From NCBI GenBank assembly GCA_050944455.1, contig JBMNRC010000016.1:3788-67787 (forward strand): a stretch of DNA of 64,000 nt, read 5' to 3'. The stretch is from Anthropogastromicrobium sp050944455 (GTDB taxonomy: Bacteria > Bacillota > Clostridia > Lachnospirales > Lachnospiraceae). Position numbers and translations under genes: made by a program. Each line of letters begins with the position of its first letter. The first letter of the stretch is position 1. Below the pieces are notes generated by a model. That model did no database searches. It saw only the letters and a list, made by a program, of their open reading frames with translations, and was not told the DNA's origin. This document shows positions 17,187 through 25,208 of the stretch, in pieces.

Positions 17187-18893
17187 ATGAGAAAGGGTAT
17201 CAGAGCTTATTCCGCACTGGTTCTGGCAGGAGCCATGGCACTCGGGACGGCAGTCCCGGCATTTGCGGAAGAAACCACCGAGGCTGACGACAGCGCTTCC
17301 ACCTGCAACTGGGAGCCGTTCGCGGAGACCGTGGAACTGCAGATCCCGGTCTACGACCGCGGCGTCGAGGGCGTCCCGGATGTCACCAACAATTACTGGA
17401 CCAACTGGATCCAGGAGAACTTCGGCGACAAGTACAACATCCATGTGACGTATGTTCCGATCACCAGGACGGACGTCATGACTTCCTATTCCCTGCTGGC
17501 GGCGGCCGGCGACCTTCCGACCGTGCTGGAGGAGTATGATTACCCGAAGGTAACCCAGTGGGCGAACGACGGTTATATGCGCACCTTCGATATGGAGGAG
17601 TTCGCAGAGGTTGCACCCACCTATTACAAGCAGATGACAGACAACGGCCTAGACCAGTATTCCCAGATGGGAGGAGAAACCTACTTTGTGGCAGCGTTCA
17701 GGCCGAATTACAACACCGAGTACACCTTCCAGAATTTCGTCCGCATGGACTGGCTGAGAGAAGTCGGCTATGATCACGTTCCGGTGACCCGCGACGAGTA
17801 TGTCGACGCCATGACCAAGATCATGGACGCGGGAATCTGCGAGCATCCGGGCGGAGGATCCATGGTTACGGGCGTAGGTTCCGACCAGAACTACGATTAC
17901 CGTGAATGGCCGCTGGACGAGGAAGAATGGGCGATGTACGGCGACTACAACATTCCGTCCCTCGGCTGGGAGCCGAACAAGAAGGTTCTCTACTACGCTA
18001 ACCAGGATTACAACAACGGCATCACCGATCCGGAGTACTACCTGATCGACAGTGAGCAGGCAAAGACAAACTTCATCAACGGCAAGAGCTACATGTACAG
18101 CACTTATACTTCTGCCACGATGGACTGGCTTACCGCTTTCTATGAGACGAACCCCGACGCTGAGCTCGCGATCAAGCCGGTTGTTACTGCTACCGACCCG
18201 ACCACCGGCCAGACACCGGCCTATCGTATCGACAATCCGTTCGGTATGCTGATTGGGTTCGCGAATGACGCTACTGACGATGAGATGAAGGCAGCCTGGA
18301 TGTACATGGAGTGGCTGATCCAGCCGGATAACCTGTTCACCTTCCAGTGGGGCATCGAGGGCGAGAACTTCAATTACGACGAGAACGGCCTGCCGGTTAC
18401 CGTCTCCGATTATGACGGCGAGTACAAGCAGGGCTACAACAATAACAAAGATTACTGGTCCATCATCAAGGAAGGCCGCCAGGCAGGTTCCATGGAGGAC
18501 CAGATCTCTGCAATGCTTCCGCACAACCTGAAGCAGGATTTCACGGAAGATGTTGTCGAGTACTTTAACACCAAGTCCGCGGTTGCCGAGGCAGGATGGG
18601 GCATCCCGAACGCGATGTACTCCGTTACGATCGAGGCTGAATCCGAGTATCAGCAGACGCTGGTAGAGCTTTACAAGTCGCTTCGCGATGAGCTCACGAT
18701 GTGCAGTCCGGAAGAGTTCGACGCGAAGTATGAGGAAGCCGCGCAGGAGTACATGGACGCCGGATACGCGGAAGTCATCGAGGAAAGAAAAGAGGCTTAC
18801 GAGGCCGGCAACTCCACGAAGCTTCCGAACACCGAAGCCGGGGAAATCCAGCTTGAGGACGCAACCGAAGCTGAGGAAACAACTGCCGAGTAA
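17187..18893 (+). CDS. extracellular sugar-binding protein (LplA-like), second of a tandem pair
   Basis: 568 residues, same length as the preceding gene and strongly similar along its whole length, so the pair arose by tandem duplication. ATG 17187 follows ACAGGAGGC. Signal peptide with cleavage after VPAFA (residue 27), no lipobox cysteine. The mature start (EETTEADDS) and the acidic tail (DATEAEETTAE) again resemble the first copy. Substitutions cluster around the presumed ligand pocket (SYMYSTYTSATMDW versus SYSYGSYISADMDW), which suggests that the two copies bind different but related sugars with the same permeases. Strong terminators flank the gene on both sides. Confidence 0.93.
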   Translation: MRKGIRAYSALVLAGAMALGTAVPAFAEETTEADDSASTCNWEPFAETVELQIPVYDRGVEGVPDVTNNYWTNWIQENFGDKYNIHVTYVPITRTDVMTSYSLLAAAGDLPTVLEEYDYPKVTQWANDGYMRTFDMEEFAEVAPTYYKQMTDNGLDQYSQMGGETYFVAAFRPNYNTEYTFQNFVRMDWLREVGYDHVPVTRDEYVDAMTKIMDAGICEHPGGGSMVTGVGSDQNYDYREWPLDEEEWAMYGDYNIPSLGWEPNKKVLYYANQDYNNGITDPEYYLIDSEQAKTNFINGKSYMYSTYTSATMDWLTAFYETNPDAELAIKPVVTATDPTTGQTPAYRIDNPFGMLIGFANDATDDEMKAAWMYMEWLIQPDNLFTFQWGIEGENFNYDENGLPVTVSDYDGEYKQGYNNNKDYWSIIKEGRQAGSMEDQISAMLPHNLKQDFTEDVVEYFNTKSAVAEAGWGIPNAMYSVTIEAESEYQQTLVELYKSLRDELTMCSPEEFDAKYEEAAQEYMDAGYAEVIEERKEAYEAGNSTKLPNTEAGEIQLEDATEAEETTAE

Positions 18894-18983
18894 GACAGAA
18901 TCCGATATGGACTGATCGCGGGTGAGGCGGCGATAAGCCGTGCGGCCGGAGAATAAGATTTTGTACGGGTTCTGACCCTGGGA

Positions 18984-19030
18984 CAGGGCGGCGCGCCATG
19001 GAATGGTCTGGCGCGCCGCCCTGACGTTTT
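18984..19030 (+). terminator. rho-independent terminator after the second binding protein
   Basis: A 15-bp perfect stem: CAGGGCGGCGCGCCA (18984-18998) with TGGCGCGCCGCCCTG (19009-19023), 10-base loop, tail ACGTTTTAT. Confidence 0.8.
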
Positions 19031-19306
19031 ATACGGCTGTTTTCTGCGGCTGTATGCCGACTGCGACGCATGATCAGCCAACAGGCACTTGCCCGCTGCA
19101 ATGCATTTTCCGCAGCAGCGGGTTGATTTGGATCCATATCAGCCCAGCGGCATCAATCATGGTACACAGCAAGTTTTTCGCTGCCGCGGACTGATTGTGA
19201 TTTTTTGCGCACCGTCACTGCTGCCGATAAGCCGCCGCGGCTCCTCAGAATAAAATTTCTATTATATACGGAACATTGCTCACTTCAAGAGTTTTCGGAC
19301 AAAAAT
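19031..19306. other. non-coding gap before the CarD-like gene
   Basis: No convincing gene. It contains a T-run at 19200-19206 (GATTTTTTGC) and an AT-rich patch with ATTATATACGG near 19260. The short open frame at 19003-19194 lacks a ribosome site and overlaps the terminator. Confidence 0.4.
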
Positions 19307-19335
19307 TTGCAAAAAAATCCGGAAGATGCTATAAT
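19307..19335 (+). promoter_or_regulatory. sigma-A promoter of the CarD-like gene
   Basis: TTGCAA (19307-19312) and a perfect TATAAT (19330-19335) with 17-bp spacing, about 85 bases before the start codon. Confidence 0.75.
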
Positions 19336-19419
19336 ATCTGAGAATGGCGTGTTTCACGTTATTCCGGTCCGACATTCTTCGGATTCAGCGGCTTTTTGGA
19401 TCAGAACTGAGGTGATTGA

Positions 19420-19947
19420 ATGTTTAAAATCGGCGATTACGTAGTGTACGGCAGCGACGGCGTCTGTAAGGTTGGCGCGATCGGCCCTATCGAGATGAAC
19501 GGTGAAACGACGGAAAAATCCTACTATACACTGGTTCCGGTTTACACAGAAGGATCGAAGGTTTATTCTCCGGTCTCCAGCAATAAGGTGGTCATGAGGC
19601 GGATCCTTACGAGAGAGGAGACCAACGACCTGATCAGGGATATCCCTGAGATGAAACCGCTGGACATCCCTGATGAAAAATCCCGTGAAAAAGTTTATAA
19701 AACGGCCATTCGCAGCTGCGACTGCAGAGAACTGGTACGCCTGATCAAGACGGTTTATTACAGGAAGGAGCATCGGCTCTCCCGCGGGAAGAAGTCAACG
19801 GCGGTTGACGAGAAATATTATCACGAGGCGGAAGATCAGCTTTACGGTGAGCTGGCTATACCGCTTCAGATCACCCGCTCCGAAGTAAAGGAGTACATCG
19901 CCGGTTCGGTCGGCGAAAAAGCGGACGCGGGAAAGAACGAAGAGTAA
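19420..19947 (+). CDS. CarD/CdnL-family transcription regulator
   Basis: 175-residue cytoplasmic protein. The N-terminal part (MFKIGDYVVYGSDGVCKVGAIG) is the RNA-polymerase-interaction (Tudor-like) module of CarD/CdnL/Mfd, followed by an alpha-helical C-terminal half (REETNDLIRDIP, ELVRLIKTVYYRKEHR, KYYHEAEDQLYGELA). CarD-type proteins bind the polymerase beta subunit and stabilise open promoter complexes, often at rRNA or stress promoters. ATG 19420 has only a weak ribosome site (CTGAGGTGATTGA). Single-gene unit with its own promoter and terminator. Several CarD-like paralogues are common in Clostridia, so its exact regulon cannot be inferred. Confidence 0.9.
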   Translation: MFKIGDYVVYGSDGVCKVGAIGPIEMNGETTEKSYYTLVPVYTEGSKVYSPVSSNKVVMRRILTREETNDLIRDIPEMKPLDIPDEKSREKVYKTAIRSCDCRELVRLIKTVYYRKEHRLSRGKKSTAVDEKYYHEAEDQLYGELAIPLQITRSEVKEYIAGSVGEKADAGKNEE

Positions 19948-19980
19948 CAGGATCCCCTTTTCGGGAAACCGCACAGGAGT

Positions 19981-20014
19981 CTCCGGCAGATGAAAAGTCT
20001 GCCGGAGTTTTTTA
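19981..20014 (+). terminator. rho-independent terminator of the CarD-like gene
   Basis: CTCCGGCAGA (19981-19990), loop TGAAAAG, TCTGCCGGAG (19998-20007), tail TTTTTTA. Confidence 0.9.
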
Positions 20015-20298
20015 GTATGGTGTGCCATGTTCTGGCGGCGGAACCTGCCCTGAACGATAAGCCAGGCGGCAAAACAAATCTGAGATGATATGTTCGGGGC
20101 GGAATCTGTCTGGAACGTAAATACCTGGGACCGGTTTCGGCAATAAATGCTATCGGAGCGGATGTCTGACAAAACAGGAACATTACGCTGAGAAGACGCG
20201 AAAATGCAAATCAGTTTACTGCATAGATGTAAAAAAGAAATTTGAAAGATAATTCTAAAAAAATCATTACAAAATTTTTACAGCAGTATGCTTTTTGG
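20015..20298. other. non-coding gap before the glycosylase gene
   Basis: About 280 bases, turning AT-rich after 20210 with several A-runs. No gene, terminator or conserved RNA recognised before the promoter at 20299. Confidence 0.4.
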
Positions 20299-20327
20299 TT
20301 GCCGAAATTGTAAAAAAATAGTAGAAT
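20299..20327 (+). promoter_or_regulatory. sigma-A promoter of the DNA glycosylase gene
   Basis: TTGCCG (20299-20304) and TAGAAT (20322-20327) with 17-bp spacing; start codon about 110 bases further. Confidence 0.65.
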
Positions 20328-20442
20328 TGAGCCAGACAGTTGTGTCAGAGAATGAATGCCGGCCATCCGATCTGCGGCCGGATGTCCCCGGAAATGTTCG
20401 GGGGCGGGGAGCCGGACAGCAGGCTCCAGGGAGGTGAACAGG

Positions 20443-20934
20443 ATGACAGAACATGTGATTCATCCGATCCCTCCGCTATATGACAGCCATTCCGGTATTC
20501 TGATTCTGGGAAGCTTTCCCAGTGTGAAAAGCAGAGAGGGCAGGTTTTTTTATAACCATCCGCAGAATCGTTTCTGGAAAGTCCTGGCGGCTGTCGAAGG
20601 CTGCGCGGTTCCTGAAACGATCCCGGAGAAAAAGGATTTTTTGCTGAGTCACGGCTTTGCACTCTGGGATGTGATTTACGAGTGCGATATCACGGGTTCC
20701 AGCGACGCTTCCGTCCGGAATGTGATTCCCAGCGATATTTCTGTCATTCTGCGGGCGGCGCCGGTGCGGCGGATCATCACCAACGGGAAAACGTCGGATC
20801 ATTATTTTCAGAAATTCCTCCGGCAGACGACCGATATTCCGGAAATCTGCTGCCCGTCCACCAGCCCGGCCAATGCGGCCTGGTCGCTGGAGCGGCTGAC
20901 GGAAGCCTGGAGAGCGGCGATTCTGGGTGAATGA
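20443..20934 (+). CDS. DNA-deoxyinosine (hypoxanthine) glycosylase, UDG superfamily
   Basis: Removes deaminated bases (hypoxanthine, possibly uracil) from DNA. 163 residues from ATG 20443, preceded by GGGAGGTG. Motifs of this UDG-superfamily branch are visible: the active-site segment LILGSFPSVKSREGRFFYNHPQNRFWKVL near residue 18-45, the FALWDVIYECDITGSSD block, and the C-terminal STSPANAAWS near residue 142, equivalent to the DNA-intercalating loop. The conserved Asn in YNHPQNRFW suits the hypoxanthine-glycosylase group. Probably cytoplasmic and monocistronic, though the mutarotase-like gene follows in the same direction after 144 bases. Confidence 0.88.
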   Translation: MTEHVIHPIPPLYDSHSGILILGSFPSVKSREGRFFYNHPQNRFWKVLAAVEGCAVPETIPEKKDFLLSHGFALWDVIYECDITGSSDASVRNVIPSDISVILRAAPVRRIITNGKTSDHYFQKFLRQTTDIPEICCPSTSPANAAWSLERLTEAWRAAILGE

Positions 20935-21078
20935 CATCAGGCTCGTGAGCTGGAAGTGAAAAGGCCGGAGACGGCCCCGATAGCGATAAGAGCCCTGCCG
21001 GCATGTACCGGAAGGGAAGGGCGGAATATCGGAATATACGGTTTGGGGAGGCGGAGATCAAATGAGGGAAGGCCAGAT

Positions 21079-21972
21079 ATGGAAACGATAGAGAATGATC
21101 TGTTGAAAGCTGAAGTTTCCTCCCATGGAGCGGAACTCCAGTCTATTGTGGATAAGCGGACCGGGCGATCTTATCTGTGGTACGGGGATCCTGCTTACTG
21201 GGGCCGCCGGTCTCCGGTACTTTTCCCTTTTGTCGGGCAGGTGAACCACGGGATTTACCGGGTAAACGGGGTTGAATATCCGATGAGCCAGCATGGATTC
21301 GCCCGTGACAGGGATTTTACTCTTGCGGACAGGACGGCGGATTCGGTGACTTATGTTTTAAAATCCGACGCGCAGACGCTTGCAATGTATCCGTTTCCCT
21401 TCACTCTGGCGGCCAGCGTGCGGCTGAGCGGCAGATCCGTTCTGGTGCGCTGGCAGGTGACGAACGACGGGCAGGAAGATCTTCCTTTCTCGATCGGCGG
21501 GCATCCGGCGTTTCTGTGTCCTCCTTCCGATGAGAAAGAATCGCCTTATTCCTGCAGCATCGTATTTTACGATGAAAACGGGAAAAAACCGGAGATCCTG
21601 ACGAGCCGGACGGTCGAGGCAGGCACGGGAACGGTCAATGACAGGCTCCGGACCTACGCGCTTCAGGACGGCAGGCTTCCGATTACAGAGCATCTCTTCG
21701 ATGAGGACGCCCTGATTTTTGAAAACCGCCAGGCCTGCGAGGCAGCGCTGGCGGACAGCCAGGGGCATGAGTTTATCCGGGTCCGTTTCCCGGAACCCCT
21801 GTTCGGCGTCTGGTCTCCGGCAGGAAAGAACGCGCCGTTTGTCTGCATCGAACCCTGGTACGGCCGCTGCGATTCCATTCATTTCAACGGGGAGCTGAAG
21901 GACCGCGAATGGGGCCAGACCTGCAGACCAGGCGAAACCTTCGATACAGAATATGAAATCATCACAGGCTGA
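21079..21972 (+). CDS. aldose 1-epimerase-like protein (LacX type)
   Basis: 297-residue protein of the galactose-mutarotase-like fold, which interconverts alpha and beta anomers of hexoses. ATG 21079 follows GAGGGAAGG; the open frame upstream to 20956 has no ribosome site. Visible: METIENDLLKAEVSSHGAELQS, SPVLFPFVGQV, the histidine-containing YPMSQHGFARDRDF (general acid His) and the second catalytic region FSIGGHPAFLCP, plus a late Glu in FVCIEPWYGR. The LacX branch is common beside sugar-uptake genes of Bacillota; its exact sugar is not known. The next gene begins 13 bases later, so the two may be co-transcribed. Confidence 0.9.
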   Translation: METIENDLLKAEVSSHGAELQSIVDKRTGRSYLWYGDPAYWGRRSPVLFPFVGQVNHGIYRVNGVEYPMSQHGFARDRDFTLADRTADSVTYVLKSDAQTLAMYPFPFTLAASVRLSGRSVLVRWQVTNDGQEDLPFSIGGHPAFLCPPSDEKESPYSCSIVFYDENGKKPEILTSRTVEAGTGTVNDRLRTYALQDGRLPITEHLFDEDALIFENRQACEAALADSQGHEFIRVRFPEPLFGVWSPAGKNAPFVCIEPWYGRCDSIHFNGELKDREWGQTCRPGETFDTEYEIITG

Positions 21973-21985
21973 GGGGAGAGAGCAT

Positions 21986-23401
21986 ATGGATACGAACGAA
22001 AGAAAAGCAGATAAAACCTCTTCCGGCAGGAACAGCATCCGAAATGACCAGAACGGGAAGAATCAGGCAAGTGAAAAACAGCGCGAGGACAGCGCCGCGA
22101 GGCGCAGGAGGATCGCGGAGATCCGGAGACGAAACCGGATGATCTACCGCGCGAGGCTGATCTGCTTTATCGCTGTCTGCGCGGTAATTGTGATCCTGGT
22201 CATTGTCGGGCTGGTCAAAGTAATCTCGGGACTCACGGGCGGTAAAAACGCCGGGACCGTCGAGACTGTCACTGAGACGGAAACCGTGACTGAAACAGTC
22301 ACGGAAGAAGAAACGACAACCGAGGCCGAAACCGAAGAAACCGAGACGACTGAGGAAGAACAGACGACGGCCTCCGCCACGGTTCAGGCGGCGGACGGCG
22401 AGACGGTGTACGCTACGGTGGATGTCAACATCCGGAGCGGACCGAGCACGGATACAGATATTCTGGGAACCCTGACGGCAGGGCAATCCATCGTCAGGGT
22501 GTATGAGCAGGACGGATGGAGCACGGTACAGTACAATGGAACGGTAGCCTACATCAAGTCGGATTATCTGACGACAACCAATCCGGCTGACAGCGGCAGT
22601 ACTGCAACGACGGCTTCAGAAGACAGCGGAACAGATACTGCGGCGGCTGCGACAACAGCCGCCGCAGCGGCGTCAGTGAGTTATTGGACCGGAGATTTGT
22701 CAACACTCTCAACGGAAACCGTCAATTTCGGCTATGCGGAGGTCAACCGCGACGCCAACATGATCCCCACGGACTGGGCCTGGTACGAAAGCCAGTGGGG
22801 CCAGTTCAACGTTGACTGGATCCAGGATACCACCCAGCCGGTGATCTATCTGACGATGGACGAGGGATTCGCGAACGACCAGACCTCTCAGGAACTGGAT
22901 ATCCTGAAAGAGAAGGGAGTGAGCGTCACTTTTTTTCTGACCAAGTACTTTGTGGATGAATGCCCGGATCTTGTCCAGAGAATGATCGACGAGGGACATC
23001 AGCTGGGCGACCACACCTGCACTCATCCGGATATGACGTCGCTGTCTGTGGAGGAGCAGACGGACGAGATCATGACGCTCCGCAATCAGGTACAAGAGCA
23101 GTTCGGCTATGACATGAAACTGTTCCGTTTCCCGCAGGGCAAATACAGCGAGGAAGCCCTGGGACTGGTGGACAATCTCGGGATGAAGACGGTTTTCTGG
23201 ACTTACGCGTACGAAGATTACAACGATGAGCAGCCTCCTGTGGATGAATCCCTGCAGAATGCGCTGTCGCATCTGCACAACGGAGCAATCTACCTGCTTC
23301 ACGCAAAGTCGCAGACCAACCTCGAGATGCTGTCGGATTTCATTGACGGCGCCAGAGAGAGAGGATTCGAGTTCGGCGTATATCCGCTGACAGACAACTG
23401 A
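21986..23401 (+). CDS. membrane-anchored polysaccharide deacetylase (NodB fold, PdaA-like) with an SH3 domain
   Basis: 471 residues: basic cytoplasmic N-terminus (1-57), one membrane helix (about 58-83), an extracellular Thr/Glu-rich spacer (90-130), a bacterial SH3 domain (about 137-196, NIRSGPSTDTDILG), an Ala/Thr spacer, then the NodB domain (about 280-470). Metal-site motifs: LTMDEGFAND (Asp292-Glu293, where many family members have Asp-Asp) and HTCTHPD (His343, His347). The ending GAIYLLHAKSQTNLEML resembles PdaA of Bacillus, which deacetylates N-acetylmuramic acid during cortex delta-lactam formation, so a cell-wall substrate is likely. ATG 21986 follows GGGGAGAG, 13 bases after the mutarotase-like gene. 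Confidence 0.88.
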   Translation: MDTNERKADKTSSGRNSIRNDQNGKNQASEKQREDSAARRRRIAEIRRRNRMIYRARLICFIAVCAVIVILVIVGLVKVISGLTGGKNAGTVETVTETETVTETVTEEETTTEAETEETETTEEEQTTASATVQAADGETVYATVDVNIRSGPSTDTDILGTLTAGQSIVRVYEQDGWSTVQYNGTVAYIKSDYLTTTNPADSGSTATTASEDSGTDTAAAATTAAAAASVSYWTGDLSTLSTETVNFGYAEVNRDANMIPTDWAWYESQWGQFNVDWIQDTTQPVIYLTMDEGFANDQTSQELDILKEKGVSVTFFLTKYFVDECPDLVQRMIDEGHQLGDHTCTHPDMTSLSVEEQTDEIMTLRNQVQEQFGYDMKLFRFPQGKYSEEALGLVDNLGMKTVFWTYAYEDYNDEQPPVDESLQNALSHLHNGAIYLLHAKSQTNLEMLSDFIDGARERGFEFGVYPLTDN

Positions 23402-23513
23402 CGCGTGAAACGGATCTCAGAACGGCCGGATCCGGGGAAAACGGTACTGGCGCAATCTGTTGTGAGAAATCCGTTTTGGAAACGATTGGGCATACTGATT
23501 CATAAAAAATAAT

Positions 23514-23532
23514 CCGCGGCAGGCAGCCGCGG
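23514..23532. repeat. small inverted repeat before the FGGY kinase gene
   Basis: CCGCGGC (23514-23520) and GCCGCGG (23526-23532) pair over 7 bp around AGGCA. There is no T-tail; a weak terminator or leader hairpin is possible. Confidence 0.4.
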
Positions 23533-23575
23533 CAAAGAGCGGGGATCGCAGGGATCCCGCGCAGGGAGGAGAGAA

Positions 23576-25174
23576 ATGAACGGCAGAGAAACAATATCGG
23601 CGGGGAAAGCGGTTCTTGGAATTGAGTTCGGCTCCACAAGGATCAAAGCGGTACTGAACGACGAGGAAGGAAAACCCATTGCGCAGGGAAGCCATGAGTG
23701 GGAGAACCGCCTGGAAAACGGCGTCTGGACGTACTCGCTGGACGATATCTGGACAGGTCTGCAGGACTGCTACGCCGACCTCCAGAAGGATGTGCGCGGC
23801 AGGTACGGCGAGGAGATCAGAAAACTGGCAGCCATCGGGTTTTCCGCGATGATGCACGGGTATATGGTTTTCGATAAGGAAGGCAGCCTGATGGTCCCGT
23901 TCCGCACCTGGAGAAATACCATGACCGGTGAAGCGGCGGCGAAACTGACAGAACTCTTCCGGTTCAACATCCCGCAGCGCTGGAGCATCGCGCATCTGTA
24001 TCAGGCGATTCTGAACGGCGAGGACCATGTGAGCCGCATCGATTATATGACTACGCTGGCCGGCTACATCCACTGGAAGATGACCGGACGCAGGGTTGTG
24101 GGCGTCGGCGAAGCTTCGGGAATGTTCCCGATCGACAGCTCTACGGGATATTACAACCGGGAGATGCTCAATAAATTTGATGAACTTACAGCCTCCCACC
24201 ATTATCCGTGGAAGGTCGAGGAGATTCTTCCGGGCGTTCTCACCGCAGGCGAGAACGCGGGCACGCTGACGGAGGAGGGAGCCAGGCTCCTGGACGTCTC
24301 CGGCACACTGGAGCCGGGCTGCCCGCTCTGCCCGCCTGAGGGCGACGCGGGTACCGGGATGGCGGCGACCAACAGCGTCGCGCAGCGCACCGGCAACGTC
24401 TCCGCGGGAACTTCTGTCTTCGCCATGGTTGTCCTCGAGAAACCGCTGAAGAAAGTCCACCCGGAGCTCGATATCGTGACAACGCCTGACGGAGCCGACG
24501 TCGCCATGGTTCACTGCAACAACTGCACTTCCGACCTGAATGCCTGGGTCGGGCTGTTCCGCGAGCTGCTGGAAATGTACGGCGTTCCGGCGGACATGAA
24601 CACCCTGTACGGCAGGCTTTACACGAACGCCTTAAGCGGCGAGAAAGACGGCGGAGGACTGCTGGCCTACAATTATTTTTCCGGGGAGCCGGTCACCGGC
24701 TTCGAGGAGGGAAGGCCTCTGTTTGTGCGCAAACCAGACGCAAAACTCAATCTGGCCAATTTCATGCGCGTGCATCTGTACTCTTCGCTGGCCGCGCTGA
24801 AGTCGGGCCTTGATATCCTGCTGAAGGAAGAGAATGTCAGGGTCGACAGGGTTACCGGCCACGGCGGGCTGTTCAAAACGAAGGGAGTAGGACAGTCCAT
24901 CCTGGCAGCCGCGATGGATACGCCGGTGACGGTCATGGAGACCGCCGGCGAGGGCGGCGCGTGGGGAATTGCCCTGCTTGCAGGATATATGATCAGCCGG
25001 AAAGAGGGCCAGTCTCTCGCGGACTACCTGAATACCAGGATTTTTGCCGGAAACAGCGGGACGACGGTGGCTCCGGATCCTGAGGACGTGAAGGGATTCG
25101 ATGATTTCATGAAGGTCTACAAAGCAGGCCTTCCGATCGAGCACGCTGCCGTTGACGCCATGCCGCTGGACTGA
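23576..25174 (+). CDS. FGGY-family carbohydrate kinase
   Basis: Phosphorylates a sugar or sugar alcohol with ATP. 532 residues; ATG 23576 follows CAGGGAGGAGA. The N-terminal nucleotide-binding loop GIEFGSTRIKAVL (residues 14-26) and the second-domain motifs (GTGMAATNSVAQRTGNVSAGTS, VDRVTGHGGLFKTKGVGQ) define the FGGY fold. Length and the TGHGGLFK region recall ribulokinase- or xylulokinase-like members, but no isomerase or epimerase is nearby to show which sugar is used, so no symbol is given. The FliB-like gene begins 34 bases after its stop and the GH2 gene follows that one, suggesting one transcript. Confidence 0.88.
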   Translation: MNGRETISAGKAVLGIEFGSTRIKAVLNDEEGKPIAQGSHEWENRLENGVWTYSLDDIWTGLQDCYADLQKDVRGRYGEEIRKLAAIGFSAMMHGYMVFDKEGSLMVPFRTWRNTMTGEAAAKLTELFRFNIPQRWSIAHLYQAILNGEDHVSRIDYMTTLAGYIHWKMTGRRVVGVGEASGMFPIDSSTGYYNREMLNKFDELTASHHYPWKVEEILPGVLTAGENAGTLTEEGARLLDVSGTLEPGCPLCPPEGDAGTGMAATNSVAQRTGNVSAGTSVFAMVVLEKPLKKVHPELDIVTTPDGADVAMVHCNNCTSDLNAWVGLFRELLEMYGVPADMNTLYGRLYTNALSGEKDGGGLLAYNYFSGEPVTGFEEGRPLFVRKPDAKLNLANFMRVHLYSSLAALKSGLDILLKEENVRVDRVTGHGGLFKTKGVGQSILAAAMDTPVTVMETAGEGGAWGIALLAGYMISRKEGQSLADYLNTRIFAGNSGTTVAPDPEDVKGFDDFMKVYKAGLPIEHAAVDAMPLD

Positions 25175-25208
25175 CCGGCAGAACAGACGGGAAAGCCCGG
25201 AACATCTG

